From contig CAWUFC020000002.1 of assembly GCA_963921335.3 (NCBI GenBank), positions 434,001-498,000 of the forward strand: a stretch of DNA of 64,000 nt, written 5' to 3'. Below are positions 53,173 to 60,799 of the stretch, in pieces. Below the pieces are notes generated by a model. It worked only from the letters and a program-made list of their open reading frames with translations, made no database searches and was not told the origin of the DNA. This stretch comes from CAWUFC02 sp963921335. Lineage in GTDB: Bacteria > Pseudomonadota > Gammaproteobacteria > Pseudomonadales > Halieaceae. The position numbers and the translations under genes were made by a program. How positions within the stretch are numbered: position 1 is the stretch's first letter; every line of letters begins with the position of its first letter.

Positions 53173-54617
53173 GGCAGGGGTGCCGCCAATAAGCCGGTCA
53201 GCAACTGCCAGAACGGCATCACTGTTTTGATCTCAAGACGCTCCTGGGGCGAGTGCGCACCCCGAATCGTAGGGCCAAAAGAAATCACATCCAGACTCGG
53301 CCGCTTGCTTTTGACAATACCGCATTCCAGCCCCGCATGAATCGCCTTCACAGCCGCTTCGCTGTCAAACAGCTGTTGATACAGCGATTGGGTATGCTCC
53401 AACAGGCCGCCATCAAAAACTGGCTCCCAACCGGGATAATCCACGGTTTTCTCCATCCTCAGCCCGATCAGCTCGGCCAGCCTTAACAATTGCAGTTGCA
53501 ATGGCCGTGCTTCTTCGTCGCGGAAAAAGCGGATGGTAGTTTCCAGCAGCAGGCCCTCTTCATCGGCCCGCACCTGGGCGAGGTTAACACTGAGATCAAC
53601 TAGCTCACCGGGTTGATCCAGCGAATACCTTTGGGCGCCATGGGGATGCAGCGCCAGCAGCTGCTGCAGGCGCAGCTGGTCTGACAGTGACAATTGCCGA
53701 TCCAGCTGCTGCGCCTGAAGCACCCATTCCAAACCGCTATCTGCGGCGGGCAGGTACCGTCGCCAGCCGACCAACAGTGATTCGAGATGCTCAATCAGCG
53801 CTGGTTCTTCGAGATCGAGGCTGAACAGCAAACGGGCGCTGCGGGGAATAACATTGTGGGCCTCACCACCGGAGAAACCCGCTACCCGAGCATTATGAGG
53901 AGCCAATGTCTCCAGCACCTCACCCAGTAGTTGTATGGCATTGCCGTGCTGGCGATGAATGTCGATGCCCGAATGACCGCCGGCCAGGCCTTTAAGCTCA
54001 AGGGACCAGCCTTGTCGCGGCGCAGTGGATTCCCACTGCAAGTCAGCCGTTCCGACCCAGCCTCGACCGCCACTGCAGCCGATAAACAACTCACCCCAGT
54101 CTTCCGTATCCAGGTTGATCAAATGTTTGGCGCTGACCAATTCAGGATCCAGGGCGCTGGCACCAAACAGGCCTGTTTCTTCCTCTACAGTAAATAACAG
54201 CTCCAACGCGGGGTGAGAGACTTTCGGATCGGTCATCAGGGCAAGCGCGGCAGCACAACCCACGCCGTTGTCGGCGCCCAGCGTCGTGTTGCTGGCCAAG
54301 AGCCAGCCCTCCTCTACCCGCAGCTGCAGGGGCTCCCGCTCGAAGTCATGGCTACTGGATTCAGTTTTAACCGTGACCATATCCAGGTGATTCTGGATCA
54401 GCACCGTGGCTTCGTGCTCTCGACCGCTGCTGGCTGCAACGTAAACAGCAAGGTTGCCAAAATCATCCATCCGGGTGGTCGCGCCGTGCGCCTGCGCCAG
54501 CTCAACGATGTAATCGCGGATGGCCTGCTCATGCCCCGATGGCCGCGGAATACGACTGATGTCATAAAAGTGCTGCCATAACTGGGCAGGTTGCTCAGGA
54601 TATTGATGGGGTTTCAT
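53169..54617 (-). CDS. pepD: Aminoacyl-histidine dipeptidase (cytosol nonspecific dipeptidase)
   Basis: 482 residues, M20 metallopeptidase of the PepD/carnosinase-like family. Metal-site segments: LIQNHLDMV (His/Asp), TLGADNGVG (bridging Asp), FTVEEETGLFGA (Glu pair), INLDTEDWGELFIGCSGGR (in part), and the C-terminal HAGLECGI and SFGPTIRGAHSP. Cleaves Xaa-His and other dipeptides in the cytosol. Full length. Followed 17 nt later by TesB on the same strand upstream. Confidence 0.92.
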   Translation of the reverse strand: MKPHQYPEQPAQLWQHFYDISRIPRPSGHEQAIRDYIVELAQAHGATTRMDDFGNLAVYVAASSGREHEATVLIQNHLDMVTVKTESSSHDFEREPLQLRVEEGWLLASNTTLGADNGVGCAAALALMTDPKVSHPALELLFTVEEETGLFGASALDPELVSAKHLINLDTEDWGELFIGCSGGRGWVGTADLQWESTAPRQGWSLELKGLAGGHSGIDIHRQHGNAIQLLGEVLETLAPHNARVAGFSGGEAHNVIPRSARLLFSLDLEEPALIEHLESLLVGWRRYLPAADSGLEWVLQAQQLDRQLSLSDQLRLQQLLALHPHGAQRYSLDQPGELVDLSVNLAQVRADEEGLLLETTIRFFRDEEARPLQLQLLRLAELIGLRMEKTVDYPGWEPVFDGGLLEHTQSLYQQLFDSEAAVKAIHAGLECGIVKSKRPSLDVISFGPTIRGAHSPQERLEIKTVMPFWQLLTGLLAAPLP

Positions 54618-54634
54618 ACCAGCCTCCAGCGGGT

Positions 54635-55492
54635 CTACTGGAGTTTGCGCAACAGGCTTTCCTGCATGCAGGTAGCAACCAAACGACCATCTTCAGTGTA
54701 AAATCGTCCCCGGGCCAGCCCGCGACCGCCCCCGACGCGTTCCGCATCGGCTACAAACAGCAGCCACTCGTCCGCACGTGCGGGCTGGTTAAACCACAAC
54801 GCGTGATCGAGGCTGGCTATCTGCATATCGTCGCCCATAAAACTCTTACCGCAGGTGATCAGGGCCACATCCACCAGGAATGCATCCGACATATAGGCAA
54901 TCAATGCCTCCTGCAGACCGGTTTCATTACCAACCGGCCCGGTTGTTCGCATCCACGCCTGGAACTGGGTATCACGGGGGCTTGGATTGGCCCAGTCGAT
55001 GGGCTCCACCACACGAACATCCAGATCAGTGCCGGTCACGATCATAAAATCAGGGTTGAGCCAGCCCTCGGCAATTTCCCGATCGCGCTCGGTTTCCAGA
55101 CCCTCGGGGCCGGGCACCTGTGGCATCTCGGCTTCGTAGCTATCGCCAAACTCGGGCACCTGGAAAGACAGGGAAGAGACCAGAATCGGTTTACCCTTTT
55201 GCGAGGCCACGACTCTACGGGAACTGAACGTACCACCATCGCGGGATTCCTCCACATCCATGGTGATGGGTTCGCGAGGATTGCCAGGACGCAGGAAATA
55301 GGCGTGCTGCGAGTGAACCTTGCGATCCTCAGGTACCGTCGCCACAGCAGCGGCCAGGGCCTGCGCCAGCACCTGTCCTCCATACACCCGAAACCCGTCA
55401 GGGTGTGTGTTTTCACAAATAAACTGAAGGCTTTCGCGGCGCTTGGGTTGCAGCGTACTCAGCAGGTGTTCGAGAGTCTGGCGTTCGGGCAT
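54635..55492 (-). CDS. tesB: Acyl-CoA thioesterase II
   Basis: 285 residues from the ATG at 55492 (AGGAGAAACCA upstream); the longer frame to 55558 is less likely. Double hot-dog TesB: RVYGGQVLAQAL, HSQHAYFLRPG, SRRVVASQKGKPI, and the C-terminal SLDHALWFNQPARADEW with RGLARGRFYTEDGRLVAT (both in part), including the Asp-Gln-Thr type active site region. Hydrolyses acyl-CoA to free acid and CoA. Divergent from pxpA. Confidence 0.92.
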   Translation of the reverse strand: MPERQTLEHLLSTLQPKRRESLQFICENTHPDGFRVYGGQVLAQALAAAVATVPEDRKVHSQHAYFLRPGNPREPITMDVEESRDGGTFSSRRVVASQKGKPILVSSLSFQVPEFGDSYEAEMPQVPGPEGLETERDREIAEGWLNPDFMIVTGTDLDVRVVEPIDWANPSPRDTQFQAWMRTTGPVGNETGLQEALIAYMSDAFLVDVALITCGKSFMGDDMQIASLDHALWFNQPARADEWLLFVADAERVGGGRGLARGRFYTEDGRLVATCMQESLLRKLQ

Positions 55493-55599
55493 TGGTTTCT
55501 CCTGACAGCGGCGCGCATTATGCCATACCACAATCCAGTGATGTGCCGGCACGGCCACGGCGGGCTATAGTTAACACATACTGTGAAAGGACCAACCCG

Positions 55600-56325
55600 A
55601 TGAAACTCAATTGTGACCTCGGCGAGAGTTATGGCTCCTGGTCTATGGGCCTGGATGAACAGGTCATGCCCTATATCGACCAGGCCAACATCGCCACAGG
55701 TTTTCATGCTGGTGACCCTCTGGTCATGCGACGCACCCTGGCGCTTGCCAGGCAACATGATGTGGCCATAGGCGCGCATCCCGCCTATCCGGATCTGGTG
55801 GGTTTTGGGCGTCGCAGCATGAATCTTTCGCATGAAGAGTTGCTCGCGGCTTTGCTGTACCAGATAGCAGCGCTGGATGGCATGGCCAGCAGTGAAGGCG
55901 TCGAGATGAGCTACATCAAACCCCATGGCGCCCTTTACAACGACATGATGGCCAAAGACAGCGTAAGAGCCACAGTGATAGAGGCCATCAGCAGCTATCA
56001 TCGCCCGCTCAAATTGATGTTACAGGCGACCGCTGAGGCCGACCAACATCGAGCCGAGGCCGCTAGTGCGGGCATCGATATACTGCTGGAAGCTTTTGCG
56101 GACCGCTGCTATGCGGACGATGGCAAACTCCTACCCCGCAGTGAAGACGGTGCCGTCCACAGTCGAGACAAAATGCTGGCCCAAGTTGAGCAACTAAGCC
56201 AGAAAGGCACGCTGACAACTGTTCGCGGCAAAGAACTGGCCGTGCAGGCTGATAGCCTGTGTGTGCATGGCGACAATGAAGCCGGAGTCGCTGCCATTCA
56301 GGATATACGTGCGCTGATCAGCTGA
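55600..56325 (+). CDS. pxpA: 5-oxoprolinase subunit PxpA (LamB/YcsF family)
   Basis: 241 residues from the ATG at 55600. YcsF signature: NCDLGESYGSW, ANIATGFHAGDPLVMRRT (in part), IGAHPAYPDLVGFGRR and SYIKPHGALYND. With PxpB and PxpC it hydrolyses 5-oxoproline to glutamate with ATP. First gene of a six-gene operon; the TGA overlaps the pxpB ATG by one base. Confidence 0.93.
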   Translation: MKLNCDLGESYGSWSMGLDEQVMPYIDQANIATGFHAGDPLVMRRTLALARQHDVAIGAHPAYPDLVGFGRRSMNLSHEELLAALLYQIAALDGMASSEGVEMSYIKPHGALYNDMMAKDSVRATVIEAISSYHRPLKLMLQATAEADQHRAEAASAGIDILLEAFADRCYADDGKLLPRSEDGAVHSRDKMLAQVEQLSQKGTLTTVRGKELAVQADSLCVHGDNEAGVAAIQDIRALIS

Positions 56326-57002
56326 TGCAGATTGAGGTTGCAGGAGAGAACGCCCTGATCGCGTATCTGGGTGAAGGGCAAAGCCCGGCTGTGTCAGCCA
56401 GGGTACAGGCGCTTGCAGACTTATTGCCAGGCCTGCTGGGTGCGAGTCTCATCGACCAGGTGCCCTCCTATGCCTCGTTGCTGATTCTTTTTGATCCCCT
56501 GCAAACAGATCAATTTGCCGTGCGAGCGGCTTTAAGGCGGGCCGAAACCCAGCTGGCTGATAGGCATACCGGCAGCGGCAAACTGGTTGAGCTACCGGTT
56601 TACTACAGCACGGAATCCGGTCCGGATTTGAAGCAACTCGCAACCGATGCCGGACTCAGCACTGAGGCGGTGATCGAGATTCATCAAAGCACCGAATATC
56701 GCGTATACGCGATTGGCTTTGCCCCTGGCTTTGCCTATCTCGGCGAGGTCGATTCACGCATCGCTACGCCCAGACTCGCAACACCCAGACAGCGCGTGCC
56801 AAAAGGCGCTGTGGCTATCGCCGACGCCCAGACTGCCGTTTATCCAGCTGTATCACCCGGCGGCTGGAACCTGATTGGCCTCTGCCCGACGCCCATGTTT
56901 CAGCCCGAGAACAAACCACACATGCCGGTACAGGTAGGCGATCGAGTGCGCTTTAAAGCGATCGACCGCGCCACCTATATCGAGCTTGGGGGTGAATTGT
57001 GA
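56325..57002 (+). CDS. pxpB: 5-oxoprolinase subunit PxpB (KipI-like)
   Basis: 225 residues, allophanate-hydrolase subunit 1 fold: GFAPGFAYLGEVDSRIATPRL (in part), PKGAVAIADAQTAVYP, SPGGWNLIG. The carboxyltransferase-like domain D C-terminus is complete. Overlaps both neighbours (1 nt with pxpA, 4 nt with pxpC). Confidence 0.93.
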   Translation: MQIEVAGENALIAYLGEGQSPAVSARVQALADLLPGLLGASLIDQVPSYASLLILFDPLQTDQFAVRAALRRAETQLADRHTGSGKLVELPVYYSTESGPDLKQLATDAGLSTEAVIEIHQSTEYRVYAIGFAPGFAYLGEVDSRIATPRLATPRQRVPKGAVAIADAQTAVYPAVSPGGWNLIGLCPTPMFQPENKPHMPVQVGDRVRFKAIDRATYIELGGEL

Positions 57003-57937
57003 GCAGCTTCACCGTGCGTCAGGCCGGGGTACTGTCACAACTCCAGGACGCTGGTCGATTCGGCCATCACGGTATCGGGCTCACCAATGGCGGCCCCATT
57101 GACGCAGTGGCCATGACCCTGGTCAACCGCCTGCTGGACAACCCCGCCGGGGCCTGTTGTATTGAATCCAGTTTTGGTGGCCTCGAGCTGGAAGCGAATA
57201 CCAGCACTGTGCTGGCCTTTGGAGGCGGCGATATTCCGCTGAGCATCAACGGTGTTGAACAGTCACCCTGGCGCAGTTACCGAGTACATCCGGGTGACCG
57301 CATCAAACTTGGATTTGCACAACAATTCTGCCGCGGCTATCTGGCCGTCGCCGGCGGGTTTCAGGTGGAACCCGAGTTCGACAGCCAATCTACTGTCATT
57401 CGCGAGTGTGTTGGTGGCACGCACGGAGACAAACTTGGTACCGGAGAAATACTGCCCTGCCTCGCCAGCCAGCAACCGCTGCAACAGCTTCGTGACAGCG
57501 ATCTGCCGCGCTACAGCAATGAGATTGTGGTGAGAGTGATTCCGGGTTACCAGTGCGCTCATTTCTCGAAACTTGAACAACGCCGTTTCTTCAGCAGCAC
57601 ATTTGAAGTGAGCGACAGAGCGGACCGTATGGGGTACCGACTGACCGGCCCCACAATCCGCTGCGATATTGAGGGCATTCTGTCAGAGGGCATTTGCCAT
57701 GCCGCAATACAGGTACCCGCTGACGGCCAACCCATAGTCTTGATGAACGATCGCCAGACCATTGGCGGCTACCCAAAGATCGGCTCGGCCCTGTCGCTGG
57801 ACCTGCATCGCCTCGGGCAGTTGACCCCTGGTGCCACAGTCCGCTTTGAGAAGATCGACCTGCAACGCGCGCACAACCTGCTGCATTTGCATCGGGCCAG
57901 CCTGGCTACAGTACAAACTGAGTTCATCGATGACTGA
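56999..57937 (+). CDS. pxpC: 5-oxoprolinase subunit PxpC (KipA-like)
   Basis: 312 residues, allophanate-hydrolase subunit 2 fold, GTG start: LQDAGRFGHHGIGLTNGGPID (in part), AFGGGD, GYLAVAGGF, and the late DRMGYRLTGPTI and LMNDRQTIGGYPKIG. The reaction needs PxpA and PxpB. Stop overlaps the D-glutamate cyclase start (ATGACTGA). Confidence 0.93.
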   Translation: MSSFTVRQAGVLSQLQDAGRFGHHGIGLTNGGPIDAVAMTLVNRLLDNPAGACCIESSFGGLELEANTSTVLAFGGGDIPLSINGVEQSPWRSYRVHPGDRIKLGFAQQFCRGYLAVAGGFQVEPEFDSQSTVIRECVGGTHGDKLGTGEILPCLASQQPLQQLRDSDLPRYSNEIVVRVIPGYQCAHFSKLEQRRFFSSTFEVSDRADRMGYRLTGPTIRCDIEGILSEGICHAAIQVPADGQPIVLMNDRQTIGGYPKIGSALSLDLHRLGQLTPGATVRFEKIDLQRAHNLLHLHRASLATVQTEFIDD

Positions 57938-58772
57938 TACGATGGCACTCAGCCTGGCTGTGGAGGATCTGCTCACCGCTCGCAATCCGCGAGGCATGGG
58001 CGACCTGCGCCAGGCACTGCAGCCCGGCTATTACCTGCGCGCTGCACAGATGCTTCGAGACATTAAAGGCACAGTTCTGATCGGAACCGGTTTCCCGGTG
58101 CTGGAGACCTTTGAGACGGATGGACCTGTCGGGGCCATCCACCTTTACCAGGCACTTGAAGCGCTGGGCGCCAATCCAATTCTGGTCTGCGGCAAACCGC
58201 TTTCGGATGTTCTCGCAAAACACTACCGGGTTCACGAGATCACGGTCGGCAAGCTGGATGAAGAAGAAGCGCGGCACTACCTCCAGGAGGTGACCCCCGC
58301 CGCCATTATCAGCATAGAGCGACCCGGCCTCAGCGACACCGGACGCTACTTCAATATGCGCGGCGAAGATATCAGCGATCGCTGCGCCTGCTTTGATCAC
58401 TTTCTCGAGCTGGCGGACTGCCCGAGTATTGCCATTGGCGATGGCGGCAATGAAATTGGCATGGGCAACGTCTACGACGCCCCGGCACAACTGGATATCG
58501 TGCCCGCCAGGACCCGTTGCGATGAGCTGTTGATTGCCGACGTTTCCAACTGGGCAGCGCTGGGACTTATAGCTATTTTGGGGTATTGGCAGCAGCAGGA
58601 CCTGCTTGCGACACTACAACCTCGCCAGGTGCTGCAGCTCCTGGCCGACCACGGCTGTATTGATGGCGTCACCCGTGAAAGCACACTCACCGAAGATTCC
58701 CTGCCAGTAGAAGTTGGCGAATCGATCTTGGCGCAACTACGCAGTATTACGGGCTTTGGAGAGAAACAATGA
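57930..58772 (+). CDS. D-glutamate cyclase-like protein (DUF4392 family)
   Basis: 280 residues from ATG 57930 (overlapping pxpC). Matches the bacterial and DGLUCY C-terminal D-glutamate cyclase family: GTGFPVLETFETDGPVGA, ISIERPG, MRGEDIS, and AIGDGGNEIGMGN. Known members convert D-glutamate to 5-oxo-D-proline. Its place between 5-oxoprolinase and D-amino acid aminotransferase supports a D-glutamate route. A possible later ATG is at 57942. Overlaps the aminotransferase gene by 4 nt. Confidence 0.87.
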   Translation: MTDTMALSLAVEDLLTARNPRGMGDLRQALQPGYYLRAAQMLRDIKGTVLIGTGFPVLETFETDGPVGAIHLYQALEALGANPILVCGKPLSDVLAKHYRVHEITVGKLDEEEARHYLQEVTPAAIISIERPGLSDTGRYFNMRGEDISDRCACFDHFLELADCPSIAIGDGGNEIGMGNVYDAPAQLDIVPARTRCDELLIADVSNWAALGLIAILGYWQQQDLLATLQPRQVLQLLADHGCIDGVTRESTLTEDSLPVEVGESILAQLRSITGFGEKQ

Positions 58773-59626
58773 CGACTGTATTTCTGGACGGCGTGTACAT
58801 GCCGATGAGTGAGGCAAAGATCTCACCCATGGATCGCGGCTTTCTGTTTGGCGATGGCATTTATGAGGTCATTCCCAGCTACGGTGGCCACATGGTCGGC
58901 TTTAAGCCACATGTCGATCGCATGCGTGATGGCCTGGCAGCCATAGACATCGATCTCGACTGGGACGATGCGCAGTGGCAGCAAATCTGTAGTGAACTGG
59001 TAGAGCGCAATGGCTCTGGTAACCTGGGCATCTATCTGCATGTCAGTCGCGGAGCGGACAGCAAGCGCTTCCATGCCTACCCTGAGGACATCAAACCGAC
59101 CGTATTTGGCTTTACCTTCGAGGTACCAGAGCCTCCGGTTGCCGACAAAGCACTGGCCAAAACCTATTCGGTCACAACCACCGAGGACCTGCGCTGGAAG
59201 CGCTGTAACATTAAGTCGACGGCACTGCTGGGCAATATCATGCATTTCAACCAGGGCTACCAGGGCGGCAACAACGAAACCATCCTGCACAATGCCGCCG
59301 GGGAACTCACCGAGGCCAGCGCCTGTAATGTATATGTGGTGAAGAATGGCGTGATCACCACCCCCGAGACAGACCACCAAATCCTGCCGGGCATTACCCG
59401 CCTGCTGCTGTTAAACATCCTGCGTGCCGACGGCAGCATTCCTATTGAAGAGCGCCCGGTGACGCTGGACGAACTGCACAATGCCGACGAAGTCTGGCTA
59501 TCCAGCTCTACCAAGGAGATCGCGCCAGTCACAGAGGTAGACGGCAAGCCGGTTGGCAACGGCGAAGTTGGCGATGTGTGGCTGGCTGCCCAGCAACTGT
59601 TTTCCCAACATAAGTACGACTACTGA
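58769..59626 (+). CDS. dat: D-amino acid aminotransferase
   Basis: 285 residues, fold type IV PLP aminotransferase. PLP Lys149 lies in LRWKRCNIKSTALLG, the usual D-amino acid aminotransferase sequence. HVSRGAD and the C-terminal EVWLSSSTKEIAPV are also typical. Uses D-alanine and other D-amino acids with 2-oxoglutarate to give D-glutamate and oxoacids. Directly between D-glutamate cyclase and alanine racemase, overlapping the latter by one base. Confidence 0.9.
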   Translation: MTTVFLDGVYMPMSEAKISPMDRGFLFGDGIYEVIPSYGGHMVGFKPHVDRMRDGLAAIDIDLDWDDAQWQQICSELVERNGSGNLGIYLHVSRGADSKRFHAYPEDIKPTVFGFTFEVPEPPVADKALAKTYSVTTTEDLRWKRCNIKSTALLGNIMHFNQGYQGGNNETILHNAAGELTEASACNVYVVKNGVITTPETDHQILPGITRLLLLNILRADGSIPIEERPVTLDELHNADEVWLSSSTKEIAPVTEVDGKPVGNGEVGDVWLAAQQLFSQHKYDY

Positions 59627-60708
59627 TGGGCCGCCCTACTCGCGCCATTATTGATCGCGAGGCACTGCGCAAGAATTACCGGACAGCAGTGCAGCTCAGT
59701 GGCCGCGGCAAGGCGATGCCCATCGTCAAAGCCAACGCCTATGGTCACGGCGCTATCGAGGTGGCCAGGACACTTGAATCCCTGGCACCGGCTTTTGGCG
59801 TCGCCTGCATAGAAGAAGCGCTGGAACTGCGTGAAGCGGGCATTCTGTTACCAATTCTCCTGCTCGAAGGTTTTTTCAGCGACGAGGAGCTGGCACTCGC
59901 CGGCCATCAAAACTTCTGGCTGATGATTCAAAATCAGGAACAGCTGGAGACGCTGTCCAAAGCGCAGTTGGAAGAACCCGTTACCTGCTGGCTGAAAATC
60001 GACACCGGCATGCACCGCCTGGGCTTTCAACCCGAGGATGCCGGCGATGCATACGACAGCCTTGATTCCTGTTCGCAGGTGAAGGATGGGATCGTACTGG
60101 CCACCCACTTTGCCAGTGCAGATGACCTGGACAGCGACTTTACCCGCGATCAACTGAACCGCTTTGAGTCATGCAGTAAAGGCATACCGGGGCCTCGGAG
60201 CCTAGCCAACTCACCAGCCTTGTTGGGCTGGCCCCAGACCCGCGCCGACTGGAACAGACCCGGCTTTATGCTGTACGGACAGTCACCCTTCGATTGTCCG
60301 CAGGACAGTGCAGATCTCTTGCTGCCCGTCATGACGTTCCGATCTGAGGTCATGGCAATACGCCATATTCAACCTGGCGAAAGCGTCGGCTACGCCAACA
60401 CATGGACCGCTGAAAGACCCAGCCGCATCGCCACCATTCCAGTGGGCTATGGCGACGGTTATCCAAGACACGCCGCCAATTCCACTCCCGTACTCATCAA
60501 TGGCCATCGCGCACAACTTGTGGGGCGCGTTTCCATGGACATGATTACGGTCGACGTCACCGAACTGGGCCCGGTGAATATTGGCGACGAGGTGATTCTG
60601 TGGGGCGATGGGCTGAGTGCGAACGAGGTGGCCGCCAATGCCGATACCATCGGCTACGAAATAATGACCCGGACGCATAACCGCGTGCCCAGAGAGTATG
60701 TTAACTAG
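59626..60708 (+). CDS. alr: Alanine racemase
   Basis: 360 residues. PLP Lys35 in MPIVKANAYGHG; GYGDGYPRHA near residues 277-286 holds the catalytic Tyr, and GRVSMDMITVDVT and LWGDGL are C-terminal barrel motifs. Converts L-alanine to D-alanine. In this operon it can feed D-alanine to the aminotransferase. Because other alr copies usually serve the cell wall, this may be the catabolic DadX-like one. Followed by a terminator. Confidence 0.9.
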   Translation: MGRPTRAIIDREALRKNYRTAVQLSGRGKAMPIVKANAYGHGAIEVARTLESLAPAFGVACIEEALELREAGILLPILLLEGFFSDEELALAGHQNFWLMIQNQEQLETLSKAQLEEPVTCWLKIDTGMHRLGFQPEDAGDAYDSLDSCSQVKDGIVLATHFASADDLDSDFTRDQLNRFESCSKGIPGPRSLANSPALLGWPQTRADWNRPGFMLYGQSPFDCPQDSADLLLPVMTFRSEVMAIRHIQPGESVGYANTWTAERPSRIATIPVGYGDGYPRHAANSTPVLINGHRAQLVGRVSMDMITVDVTELGPVNIGDEVILWGDGLSANEVAANADTIGYEIMTRTHNRVPREYVN

Positions 60709-60758
60709 GCAGAGAGCTTTTACGAGAAACGAGCTAGCTAGAAGGCGTACCTGTAAAT

Positions 60759-60783
60759 AAAAAGGGGGCCGAAGCCCCCTTTT
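60759..60783. terminator. Rho-independent terminator
   Basis: AAAAGGGGGC-CGAA-GCCCCCTTTT: a strong stem flanked by A- and T-runs, between the convergent alr and TonB-receptor genes, so active on both strands. Confidence 0.88.
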
Positions 60784-60799
60784 CAGATCCGCCGGAAGA

